The notes below the pieces were generated by a model. That model was not told the origin of the DNA. It saw nothing but the letters and a program-made list of their open reading frames with translations, and made no database searches. Positions 46,098-58,065 of a DNA stretch of 64,000 nucleotides are shown piece by piece. The stretch is from Bolinopsis microptera (Eukaryota; Ctenophora; Tentaculata; Lobata; Bolinopsidae), in contig NC_087083.1 of NCBI RefSeq assembly GCF_026151205.1, positions 4,258,460 through 4,322,459 on the forward strand, given 5' to 3'. The stretch's first letter is position 1; each line of letters opens with the position of its first letter. A program made the position numbers and the translations under genes.

Positions 46098-49000
46098 TCA
46101 AACTTTCTTTCTCCTACACAGCTGTAATAAGTTAGTGAGACCTACACACATAACACAGTACGCAGTAAGGAAAGCCAACACCACAAAAATAGTGATCCCC
46201 ACTTTATGCAGGGTGGTACAGTTAGTGAAGCTGGGCCAGCCTGTTGGTACGAACTGTAGACACGTGTATACTCGGTTTAGTGTGTAGTTTGTGTTGTTAC
46301 AGCTGAACTGTCGACCTAGTGTGAACTCCCAGGTGGGCAGCAGGGTTACTGTGTAGAACTGGGTCCTCTCTTTCTCGTCTCTCATACCTGAGGTTAAATT
46401 AAAATGTTAGAACTGGGTTCTCTCCTTCTCGTGTCTGATACCTGAGGTTAAATTAAAATGTTAGAACTGGGTTCTCTCCTTCTCGTCTCTCATACCTGAG
46501 GTTAAATTAAAATGTTAGAACTGGGTTCTCTCTTTCTCGTCTCTCATACCTGAGGTTAAATTAAAATGCTAGAACTGGGTTCTCTCTTTCTCGTCTCTGA
46601 TACCTGAGGTTAAATTAAAATGTTAGAACTGGCATGGGTTCTCTCTTTCTCGTCTCTAATACCTGAGGTTAAATAAAAATGTTAGAACTGGGTTCTCTCT
46701 TTCTCGTCTCTCATACCTAAGATATTAGCGTTTCATTGGCCGAGTTAAGTTACTTAATTAAATAACTTATTAGTTATTAAATTTTTTTATATAACTTATA
46801 ACTTTAAACGCGTTAGGACTTAGGAGAAATTCATTTAAAAAAACCTTTTTTGAGAGTGACTAGTGAAACTGAGAGAAGATGGAGCAATATTTTAAATTAA
46901 AATGTTAGTAAATTAAGGATAAAGTTAATTTAAAAGCAGCAGTAATTAATAAACTAATTAACTAATCACCAGTATAAGTAAGGGAAAGAAGATGTCCAGC
47001 ACTAATATCACTGCTTGTAAGTTCGCTCAGACACCAAAAGGGGGAATCGTCTGCTGACACTGTTGTATTATACCTGTTGTTATACATTATACATAATACA
47101 TAAAACATAATACATTATACATAATTCATAATACATTATACATTATACATTATACATTATACAATATACAATATACAATATACAATATACAATATATATT
47201 ATATATTATACAATATACAATATACAATATACAATATACAATATACATTATACATTATACATTATACATTATACGTTATACGTTATACGTTATACGTTAT
47301 ACGTTATACGTTATACATTATCCATTATGCATTATGCATTATGCATTATGCATTATGCATTATGCATTATGCATTATGCATTATGCATTATGCATTATGC
47401 ATTATGCATTATGCATTATGCATTATGCATTATGCATTATGCATTATGCATTATACATTATACATTATACATTATACATTATACATTATACATTATACAT
47501 TATACATTATACATTATACATTATACATTATACATTATACATTATACATTATACATTATACATTATACATTATACATTATACATTATACATTATACATTA
47601 TACATTATACATTATACATTATACATTATACATTATACATTATACATTATACATTATACATTATACATTATACATTATACATTATACATTATACATTATA
47701 CATTATACATTATACATTATACATTATACATTATACATTATACATTATACATTATACATTATACATTATACATTATACATTATACATTATACATTATACA
47801 TTATACATTATACATTATACATTATACATTATACATTATACATTATACATTATACATTATACATTATACATTATACATTATACATTATACATTATACATG
47901 ATACATTATACATGATACATTATACATTATACATTATACATTATACATTATACATTATACATTATACATTATACATTATACATTATACATTATACATTAT
48001 ACATTATACATTATACATTATACATTATACATTATACATTATACATTATACATTATACATTATACATTATACATTATACATTATACATTATACATTATAC
48101 ATTATACATTATACATTATACATTATACATTATACATTATACATTATACATTATACATTATACATTATACATTATACATTATACATTATACATTATACAT
48201 TATACATTATACATTATACATGATACCTTATACATTATACATTATACATGATACATTATACATTATACATGATACATTATACATTATACATTATACATTA
48301 TACATTATACATGATACATTATACATGATACATGATACATTATACATTATACATTATACATTATACATTATACATTATACATTATACATTATACATTATA
48401 CATTATACATTATACATTATACATTATACATTATACATTATACATTATACATTATACATTATACATTATACATTATACATTATACATTATACATTATACA
48501 TTATACATTATACATTATACATTATACATTATACATTATACATTATACATTATACATTATACATTATACATTATACATTATACATTATACATTATACATT
48601 ATACATTATACATTATACATTATACATTATACATTATACATTATACATTATACATTATACATTATACATTATACATTATACATTATACATTATACATTAT
48701 ACATTATACATTATACATTATACATTATACATTATACATTATACATTATACATTATACATTATACATTATACATTATACATTATACATTATACATTATAC
48801 ATTATACATTATACATTATACATTATACATTATACATTATACATTATACATTATACATTATACATTATACATTATACATTATACATTATACATTATACAT
48901 TATACATTATTGTACTGTTTAATTGTACCTAACTAGTCTTTTGTACTATCTTCAAGGACTATGAATGTTTTGAGAACAATTCCTTATAGTCTGGTCAGTT

Positions 49001-52000
49001 ATGGATATTTACCTGCATTTCATAGTAGAGGGCTGACAATTTTTTTAGGGGCTCTCAAAGGTCTTGAGAACCGAAAAAACTTCGGAGCCCTAAAATTCAG
49101 ACTGGGAAAATCGCCCATTTGGCCACGCCCATTTTTGGTACCAAAATGTCCAGGCGCAATCTGAGTGAAATATATATAATGTCATTCCTAACATGTTAGG
49201 GGTCTAAATCTATGTATTTTTGCACGACGAATCGATTGGCAAGGTTCTTAAAGCTCTAAAACACTTATTTTTTGCAAAAATCTGAATAAATAGTATTTTA
49301 CGCGCCAAATTGTTCAGTCGCGAATGATAAAAATCGTTCAAAATCGATTTCCTGACATGTTAGATGTCTAAACCCATGCATTTTGCACGACGAGTTGATT
49401 GGGAAGAAAATTCAAGCCCTAAAACACTTCTATTTAGTGGAAAAATGAAGAAATCGTGTTTTATTTGTCCCAATTTTGAAATCAGAATTGGTTCAAAAAT
49501 GTTAAAAATTGAATATCTGGTCAGGGGAAAAGTGAAAATCCGTTGGATTTGAAGGATAATAAGAATTTAGCAACAGAAAATAGTAGTTAGGACCCCTATG
49601 AACATAATAAGACTTGTCCCCAATTTTTATGTCACGGCAACACCACTTTTTACCACTTTTTACCACCTTCTTACCACCTTTCTGGTTTGCCAAATATCTT
49701 TAGTTGTGAACGTCGTAGAAGGTTGCAAATTAATCGAGGTTGTTCATCTCATCAAGGAGAAAAACCTTTGTTAGAAAACTTTTTAGGTTGGACAATCAGC
49801 CAATTGGATGATTACCAATTAGCTAATTACCAAAACGATTGATAATCTATAATCAGACCGAGTTGCACTTTTTGTCACTCTTGCAATAGGCCCGGTATTA
49901 TAGGGAGGTATAGGAAACAAGTGTAAATATACATTATAACATCCACTGTTGCTTTTTTGTATTGCCGCTTCGTTTGCTATGCAAGATACCTCAAATCACT
50001 CCCATATTATGTCATAGTCAGGGTCGGGATAGAGTAGGAGGTAGCATTCAGAGTTCAGAGGTTGCTAGAAATAGCTAGATTCAGAATGAACTGGTGTGGT
50101 GCTGGCATGGAGGTAGCAGATCGTAGCTAAATCAAATGAAGTTCTTATGAAAACGGGGAACTGGGAAGCTAAGGCTTGTTAAGACCCAAATGATGTTTGA
50201 ATCTGTCCTGATAGATCCAGTGAAGAGCGAGCAGCGAAGAATTTGGTCACTGACCTAAAGAAGAAGAGGGCTAAAGTCTAAACAGACTCATCTCGATCAC
50301 TAAATTGGGTACGGGAAGGTCTGGAGCCGTGATAAGAATTACGAACATTTTTCTCGGCTTATTTTAGTAATTATGAATAACTAAGCGGAAAGGGCTGAAC
50401 CTGAAAAAGGTAAACCACACAATATAAGAGTTTCATAATTAATTACATTACAGCCTTATCAAATTCCACATAAAGAAACAGCACAAAACTAAAAGGACCA
50501 TTTGAGATCAAAGCGAATTACCTGCTGTACTATAATTTTATTGATTGCAATGATTAAAACCTCTCTATACTATCAATCTTGCCAATCTATACCGGGTACC
50601 TGAATGTACTGGGCCTCTTCTTTGCATCTTGATCTATAATTAGACCGAGTTGCACTTTTTGCCACTCTTACAATAGGCCCAGTATTATAGGGAGGTACTG
50701 GAAGCAAGTGTAAATATACCTTACAACATCCACTGTGGCTTTTTTGTATTGTGAATGTGCATGCCGCTTCGTTTGCTATGCAAGATACCTCAAATCACTC
50801 CCATGTTATGTCATAGTCAGGATAGAGCAGGAGGTATCATTCAGAGTTCAGAGGTTGCTAGAAATAGCTAGACTTAGAATAAACTGGTGGTAGCTGGTTG
50901 GTGCTAGCATGGAGGTAGTAGAACATAGCTCTTCACGAAGTTACATTGGAGTTAGTTATTTTAATGGCCAAAGAGTGCTGGAGCTAAAGTTACTTAAAGT
51001 TGAAGGGCAGTGCAAACCACGGCGGAGTCAGGGACACAGAGCTACAGTACAGGAGTACTGCAAAAGAACAGTGGAAGTGATATAGTCTGCAAAATTAAAA
51101 CGTCGAAGAAGGAGATAAAATTGTGGCTGCAGAGGAGGAGAGGAGCAGGAACCTGATTGTGTTTGGGTTGAAAGAAGAGCAGGAAGGAGGGTTTCCTGCT
51201 CAGGTATTTTTGGAAGAGGTGAGGTGAGAACTTATACCCAAGCGACAAGGGTGGGCTGGAAGCGACCAGGTACAGCTATCCGACCAATAAAAATCACCGT
51301 CCTGAGCTTAACAGCCTTTCATCAGATTTTGATGAAAACAGGTAGACTGACACAGCCTTTTCAGATCCAACCAAACCCTTGAATCAAACACTTTTCCACA
51401 TGAATAACTTCATGGTATCTTCTTATCACGGCTACAGACCTTCCCGTACCCAATTTAGTGATCGAGATGAGTCTGTTTAGACTTTAGCCCTCTTCTTCTT
51501 TAGGTCAGTGACCAAATAATTCTTCGCTGCTCGCTCTTCACTGGATCTATCAGGACAGATTCAAACATCATTTGGGTCTTAACAAGCCTTAGCTTCCCAG
51601 TTCCCCGTTTTCATAAGAACTTCATTTGATTTAACTACGATCTGCAACCTCCATGTCAGCACCACCCAGCTACCACCAGTTCATTCTGAGTCTAGCTATT
51701 TCTAGCAACCTCTGAACTCTGAATGCTACCTCCTACTCTATCCCGACCCTAACTATGAAATAATATGAGAGTGATTTGAGGTATCTTGCATAGCAAACGA
51801 AGCGGCATGCGCATTCACAATACAAAAAAGCCACAGTGGATGTTGTAAGGTATATTTATACTTGCTTCCTAATACCGATTTCCGGCCTATTGCAAGAGTG
51901 ACAAAAAGTGCAACTCAGTCTAAATTCTAATTATAGATGCAAAGAAGAGGCCCAGTACGTTCGAAATTTTTCTAAAAACTACATTTATCCGTGTTTCAAT

Positions 52001-53489
52001 TGATATCGATCATTTTGAGCCAATAAAAAATTTTCAATTGTTTTGGTAATTAGCTAATTGGTAATTATCCAATTGGCTGATTGTCCAACGTAAAAAGTTT
52101 TCTAACAAAGGTTTTTCTCCTTGATGAGATAAACATCCTCGATTAATTTGCAACCTTCTACGACGTTCACAACTAAAGATATTTGGCAAACCAGAAAGGT
52201 GGTAAGAAGGTGGTAAAAAGTGGTAAAAGGTGGTGTTGCCGTGAGATAAAAATTGGGGACAAGTCTAAATATATTCGTAGGGGTCCTAACTACCACATTC
52301 CGTTGCTAAATCCTTATTGCCTTTCAAATCCAACGGATTCTCCCCCTATTCAATTTTTAACATTTTTGAACCAATTCTGATTTCAAAATTGGGACAAATA
52401 AAACACGATTTCTTCATTTTTCCACTAAATAGAAGTGTTTTAGGGCTTGAATTTTCTTCCCAATCAACTCGTCGTGCAAAATGCATGGGTTTAGACACCT
52501 AACATGTCAGGAAATCGATTTTGAACGATTTTTATCATTCGCGACTGAAAAATTTGGCGCGTAAAATACTATTTATTCAGTTTTTTGCAAAAAATAAGTG
52601 TTTTAGAGCTTTAAGAACCTTGCCAATCGATTCGTCGTGCAAAAATACATAGATTTAGACCCCTAACATGTTAGGAATGACGTTATATATATTTCACTCA
52701 GATTGCGCCTGGACATTTTGGTACCAAAAATGGGCGTGGCCAAATGGGCGATTTTCCCAGTCTGAATTTTAGGGCTCCGAAGTTTTTTCGGTTCTAAAGA
52801 CCTTTGAGAACCCCCAAAAAAATTGTCAGCCCTCTACTATGAAATGCAGATTTTGATCTGATTTTGTCCATAACTGACCAGACTATTACTTTCTAATACT
52901 AAGTTTTTTCTAAGTTGTTACTTGTTTTAAGTTTTAACACACCAAATATCGAGTGTTAATCATAACTACCAGATACCTTGATTTAGGGGCGATCTCAGGA
53001 ATAACAAGAACACTAATATTGAGACTTTCTCCTGCAGTCTGACAGGTAATCTTCAGTGGGAGGTCCTTCGTGGAGTCTACTTTAGTCATACAACTATTCT
53101 CTGTTACTATTGGGGGTCTAACTTCAGGTTCTGGCAAACACTCTCTGAAGATATCGTTATCCTTATTTACGGTTGAAAAATGGGTTGAAAGGATGACCGA
53201 ACGATAATTTATTTGAAAAGTTAATGGATAGCTAAATTGGTAAGGTTTACTTATAGATCATTCCTAAAGTAAACTTATCAACTAATAAACAAATAGCTAA
53301 TTAGTAAATTACTAATTAATTAATTACTAATCACCTGGAAGTGTTTCTGAACTTAGTTTGTTCCATGGTAGAGTAACAGTAAATGTTGGCAACCTCATTC
53401 CGGCTTATCGTTATCACGTACTGTCCTCTTGTTATCTCTGAACACCACAGCAACAGAAACGTCGCGATGTTTATTAGTCTGTGTAACAT
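46098..53489 (-). CDS. Putative type I membrane glycoprotein, exon set incomplete
   Basis: Minus-strand exons seen: 53489-53335 (start, with signal peptide MLHRLINIATFLLLWCSEIT), 53144 to about 52977 or 52970 (RECLPEPEVRPPIVTEN...LKITCQTAGE), possibly 47053-46970 (DDSPFWCLSELTSSDIS) and 46387-46098 (C-terminal). The last exon has several N-glycosylation sequons (NNT, NYT, NCT), cysteines, a transmembrane helix (GITIFVVLAFLTAYCVMCVG) and a short basic tail (CRRKKV). Exons 1-2 and the last two join in phase, but the junction between exon 2 and 47053 does not. An exon is therefore unseen, or was lost when the 3.9-kb inverted-repeat element and heptamer array expanded in this intron. Family not recognised; a cell-surface or secretory-pathway role is inferred from topology. 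Confidence 0.55.
46388..46735 (-). repeat. 54-bp array duplicating the last-exon acceptor of the type I gene
   Basis: Minus-strand unit: TTTTAATTTAACCTCAG followed by GTATGAGAGACGAGAAAGAG, AGAACCCAGTTCTAACA. The genuine exon starts with the same CCTCAG|GTATGAGAGACGAG and continues AGGACCCAGTTC. Six to seven copies lie upstream, some with GTATCAG instead of GTATGAG. Each has an intact acceptor and the first ~35 nt of the exon. Confidence 0.9.
47080..48910. repeat. Heptamer satellite (ACATTAT)n with blocks of variants
   Basis: Blocks in order: mixed ACATAAT/ACATTAT, ACAATAT (about 47163-47250), ACATTAT, ACGTTAT (about 47270-47315), GCATTAT x17 (about 47330-47450), then about 205 copies of ACATTAT to 48910. 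Rare ACATGAT units cluster at 47895-47915 and 48215-48335. It lies in an intron of the type I gene. The Tyr/Ile/His frames are periodicity artefacts (7-mer, so all three frames are used). Confidence 0.97.
48986..52886. mobile_element. 3.9-kb long-inverted-repeat element
   Basis: The left arm 48986-50338 and right arm 51420-52886 are inverted copies. Both tips read TAGTCTGGTCAGTTATGGA, and both contain CATTTCATAGTAGAGGGCTG, then TTCGGAGCCCTAAAATTCAG. Arms differ by indels, the right being about 110 bp longer. The centre (50339-51419) includes a third, direct copy of an arm segment (about 50640-50930, matching 49855-50110) and a broken ORF1 fragment. It is inserted in an intron of the type I gene. 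A Mutator- or foldback-type origin is possible, but no transposase is visible. Confidence 0.75.
51112..51330 (+). pseudogene. Broken LINE ORF1 fragment inside the inverted-repeat element
   Basis: In successive forward frames the sequence reads EEERSRNLIVFGLKEEQ and, further on, TRVGWKRPGTAIRPIKIT. This matches the RSRNVVIYGISES and VGLKRVGTLIRPTKLS region of the intact ORF1 at 29083-29994. Stops and frameshifts interrupt it. Confidence 0.6.
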
Positions 53490-53550
53490 TTTCTGTTTGC
53501 AGTTAGTACTGAGTTAGTTCTGATTCTTATACATTATACATTATATGTCA

Positions 53551-54066
53551 TTTTACCAAAACCCATAATCATGGGTAGAGTGGACCGCTGTCAGTGTCTC
53601 TCTTTCCCAAACAAAAGGAAATGATATTAATTTGATTGACCGTTCTCAAATGCAAAATGATACCGAGAATGAAATCGGTCGCTCGCTTTTCCCATTCATT
53701 CACGGCTTACGAATTGTATAATTAAGTTTCGATTGATTACATCAATCAGATGCTGTAAAAATCTCTTTGGGTTGCGTTCGGGTCGATACCTAGTATTTCG
53801 GGGTAAGGGACAAGGGTGGTAGTTATATTACTTATTGAACAAGCGGAAGTTTATTGAATCTTCATTGCCGAGTACAGCTGCCTTTGGATAGTTCTTCTTA
53901 ATCTATTACAATTGTAAATGAATGGGAAAAGCGAGCGACCGATTTCATTCTCGGTATCATTTTGCATTTGAGAACGGTCAATCAAATTAATATCATTTCC
54001 TTTTGTTTGGGAAAGAGAGACACTGACAGCGGTCCACTCTACCCATGATTATGGGTTTTGGTAAAA
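53551..54066. mobile_element. MITE with 150-bp perfect inverted arms, upstream of the type I gene
   Basis: Arms 53551-53700 and 53917-54066 appear to be perfect inverted copies (tip TTTTACCAAAACCCATAATC) around a 216-bp centre. It ends 62 bp upstream of the type I gene start codon, so it probably forms part of the promoter or 5' UTR. No coding capacity. Confidence 0.8.
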
Positions 54067-55118
54067 TATCATCTCTTTTTGATTATAATGTCAGGGTACT
54101 TTATAAAGTCGAAATATAAACTGATATCTTCATTAATAAGGAGGAAGTTTCAACGATTTCGAAATTTTTCCTTTAAAAACATTTCCTTGTGTTTAGGGAA
54201 GCATATCGGTCGATCACTGACTGAATATGCCACTTAATACTCATTCAAGTTGGCATTAAATTCGTATATAATGACATTAAACTGTCGTGGCAAAGCAGAA
54301 TTTGTTGGAAATCACGAATGAGCAAAATTCTCACCTTTCGCACGTGCAAACTTTGAGCGGACGTTGCGTGCGCATCCAATATTGAATCGCCGTAAATTTT
54401 TGCATGCAATTGTTTTATATATAGCTTGATAAGCATGCAAAGTTTCAAAGTATTTCAAGAAGAACTGTAATCACAACGGCACTCTAAAGTTGACAGAAAA
54501 TGACGAAAACAGCAATTTTCAGTGATTTTAGCGATTTTGTATCAATTTGGGCGTGTCCCCACGTGTGCAACTTTTCGATTTTCAACTTTAAAACTAGCCT
54601 AATACACAATTTATACCTATAGGAAGCAGAACTGAGCTTCAAAACCCAAGGCATGGCCCAACACCAGAGAATACTAAATCGCAAAATTGACGTTTTTATA
54701 AAATAATTTTTCAAAAAAGCACAAACTTCAATGACGAATATCTTTATGAAGGAGCAAGCTAGAAAAACTTTCAGGTAGATTTTCAGAATGCTTGAATAAT
54801 TATCTAAGATGAAAATTTCCTCAGATTTTGAATAAAATTACTCCTTAATGGTTTAAAATTAATTTTAAAAGTTAATACTTTGTCAAAAATCAAGTTTTAA
54901 AAACGGTTAACTTGATGACGTCATCAAGGGGTGTTTATGACGTCAAATAATTTTTTTACACAATGTAAACTAAAGTATAAACAATTATTTGCAAGACCTG
55001 TGGTCGGAAATGGCTGTATCTTTTATACTTTTGAATCTATGGACACTTAAATACAGGCTACAAATGACTGGCAAAGCGTCTATCCCTGAATATATATATA
55101 TATATGTATATATATGTA
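54067..55118. other. Intergenic, nothing recognised
   Basis: AT-rich. Two TGACGTCA-like (CRE-type) motifs lie at about 54914-54945. The small frames here have no support. Confidence 0.4.
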
Positions 55119-55844
55119 CTAGTGTAACCCGGCCTTCGGCCGGGATTTCACTGCCGCAGTTAAAAAGGGTAGGAGTAATTACCCGCTGAGTCAAAGCCCG
55201 CATTAGGCGAGCAATTCTATTTGGAGTTCCCTCACGTATCCAATAGTATCTGTACCACGACTATTACACCTCATCACTCCCGTCTTAAACCGATTCAAAT
55301 CGTTTTAGAAATTAACCCTTATTAACTCCGCACCACACCCGCCTTATATTTGAAAACATGCATTACATTGTCGTATGAAAGTAAACAAACAGACCGCAAT
55401 GAGTGGCTCCCCCCCCCCCCCCCCCCCTCCTAATAAGCTGATAGTATTACACGCATAAACATTGTCGTATGAAAGTATGAACTGTCTGTACAGTTTAAAC
55501 AGACCGCAATCAGTGCCCTATTCTCCTAATATCACTTGCGGAGCTAACCTAATTACCAAAGCTACAATCTACAGTGCAGTAATAGAAAAGAGAGCGAATA
55601 GGAAGAGAAAGTGAGCCATTTTAGTGGCTCACTCCATAATGTTGCATTAATAGTACAAAACCATCAATTAAGCCACTTACCGCTGGCCGATTTAAAAAAA
55701 ATTTGCATATGGGCTTCGTCAGAGTTTTGTCGACACTATACCGAAAAAACCAGTCCCGTAACTCTTACCATTTTCTTTGTATAACCGTTCGGAAATTACA
55801 CACGAACGATCACACACACACACATTCTGGTGTTATTAAGTTGA
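55119..55844 (-). mobile_element. Non-autonomous Helitron, copy 2 (inverted relative to copy 1)
   Basis: On the minus strand it begins TCAACTTAATAACACC after A (55844) and ends with the GC hairpin and CTAG before T (55119), as in copy 1. Alignable parts include AATTTCCGAACGGTTATAC and the region around TAAGTGGCTTAATTGATGG. A stretch that is AGGGGAGGGAG in copy 1 is a run of about 18 C here (+ strand, about 55411-55428). No Rep/helicase is encoded. Confidence 0.8.
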
Positions 55845-55959
55845 TGTATATATCACGACAATCTATCGTAAAACAGGGGTTCTAGAAAACCCATTTCCCG
55901 ATGCTCCTGAAACCTGAAACTTTTTTTGCAGTCGATTTGGTCAACGTCTAGACGCCCTG

Positions 55960-56541
55960 AAAAAATTCAGATCTCTAACTCAATTTTAACATGGTTTTTA
56001 AGGCACCTGAATATGGCGATTTTGGGTTTTTTACCGAATTTCGTATAACAGTGCTGGCGAGTATTTTATGCAAATTTCTTAAAAATCTCAACATAACTAT
56101 TTTTTATTCCTGTCATCTTTGACATCAAATTAGAATGTTTTGAACTAAAAATAAATCTGCTGAACGACTTCCGATGAGTCTTAATGCCTGAAAAACTCCT
56201 GCCGGAGGCGGCGGCGGCCGAAGGCCGCCGCCTCCGGCAGGAGGCGGCGGAAAAAATTCAGATCTCTAACTCAATTTTAACATGGTTTTTAAGGCACCTG
56301 AATATGGCGATTTTGGGTTTTTTACCGAATTTCGTATAACAGTGCTGGCGAGTATTTTATGCAAATTTCTTAAAAATCTCAACATAACTATTTTTTATTC
56401 CTGTCATCTTTGACATCAAATTAGAATGTTTTGAACTAAAAATAAATCTGCTGAACGACTTCCGATGAGTCTTAATGCCTGAAAAACTCCTGCCGGAGGC
56501 GGCGGCCGAAGGCCGCCGCCTCCGGCAGGAGTTTTTCAGGC
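55960..56541. repeat. 291-bp tandem duplication bordered by GC hairpins
   Basis: 55960-56250 is repeated at 56251-56541 with almost no change. Each unit ends in a very GC-rich palindrome, near 56196-56243 in unit 1. In unit 2 (56479-56539) it is a perfect hairpin with 29-bp arms (core CTCCTGCCGGAGGCGGCGGC) and a 3-nt GAA loop. The junction is GGCGGCGG-AAAAAATTCAG. Confidence 0.85.
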
Positions 56542-56699
56542 AGTGCACGAAAGAGGCTTCGAAAGAGGCTTCCGACGAGTACCAAAGGGGTTATAATAGT
56601 AAAGGGGGTATAATAGTAAAGGGGGTACAATAGTAAAGGGGGTACATAGTATACCCCCAATAAAGACACCGCTCGTGCTTGCCAGCACTGTGATAAATT

Positions 56700-58065
56700 A
56701 TAAATTATACATTATACATTATATATTATACATTGTACATTATACATTATACATTATAATACCTTCCGGGAATTATATCCACTAAAAGTCTCCGACACTG
56801 CAAGAGCTGATAATTTGCCGATATATCCCGCAAGGGAAGCCAAGGTATTATCAGCATAGACCTCAGACTGGCTGGCGGCAAGTTTTAAAACAAATAACAC
56901 TGGCGTTCTATATATTAGACACTATATTGTATCATGCGCACGTATCGGATTACACCCCTTCTAAATCGGAACCGGAAAATATTATAATACATAATACCTT
57001 CGGTTCTTCGGGCCGCAAATTCCCTCCAGCAAGCTCTCGGGAATTATCAAGCGGAGCCCGAAGAGCCGAAGGCATTATTATATTATACATTATACATTAT
57101 ACATTATAAATTACACATTATACATTATAAATTATATATTATACATTATACATTATACATTATACATTATACATTATACATTATACATCATACATTATAC
57201 ATTATACATTATACATTATACATTATACATTATACATTATACATTATACATTATACATTATACATTATACATGATAAATTACACATTATACATTATAAAT
57301 TATATATTATACATTATACATTATACATTTCCATAAATTATTTTTTAAATAATTGGTCCTTTTATTGATGTTTCATATTTCACGGCAGTTTCCTTTTCAG
57401 AGTTTGAGTTTATATTTAGAAACTAACCATACTATCTTTTAGATTTATGTCACTTATGATGGCTCCGGCTGAAAGTACTATGACTCATTTTATCTAGAAG
57501 ATTGTAGTTTCATTGCTTCTGAAGTAGCTATCAGTTCGCCGGTCAATGTTGGGTATAATACTCTTGTGATACATTATACATTATACATTATACATTATAC
57601 ATTATACATCATACATTATACATCATACATTATACATTATACATTATACATTATACATTATACATTGTACATTATACATCATACATCATACATCATACAT
57701 TATACATTATACATTATACATTATACATTATACATTATACCCTATACATTATACATCATACATTATAAATTATAAATTATACATTATACATTATACATTA
57801 TACATTATACATTATACATCATACATTATACATTATACATTATACATTATACATTATACATTATACATTATACATTATACATTATACATTATACATTATA
57901 CATTATACATTATACATTATACATTATACATTATACATTATACATTATACATTATACATTATACATTATACATTATACATTATACATTATACATTATACA
58001 TTATACATTATACATTATACATTATATATTATATATTATATATTATATATTATACATTATACACA
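56700..58065. repeat. Further (ACATTAT)n arrays with interspersed unique DNA
   Basis: Heptamer arrays at about 56700-56760, 57065-57330 and 57565-58065, with ACATCAT and ATATTAT variants. The DNA between them (56760-57065) ends in an inverted pair CCTTCGGTTCTTCGGG / CCCGAAGAGCCGAAGG; 57331-57560 shows nothing recognised. It is the same heptamer as in the intron at 47-49 kb. Confidence 0.9.

Noticed and set aside
47327-48936. Tyr/Ile/His-rich frames up to 298 codons
   Set aside because: Read-through of a 7-bp satellite; all three frames give the same peptide.
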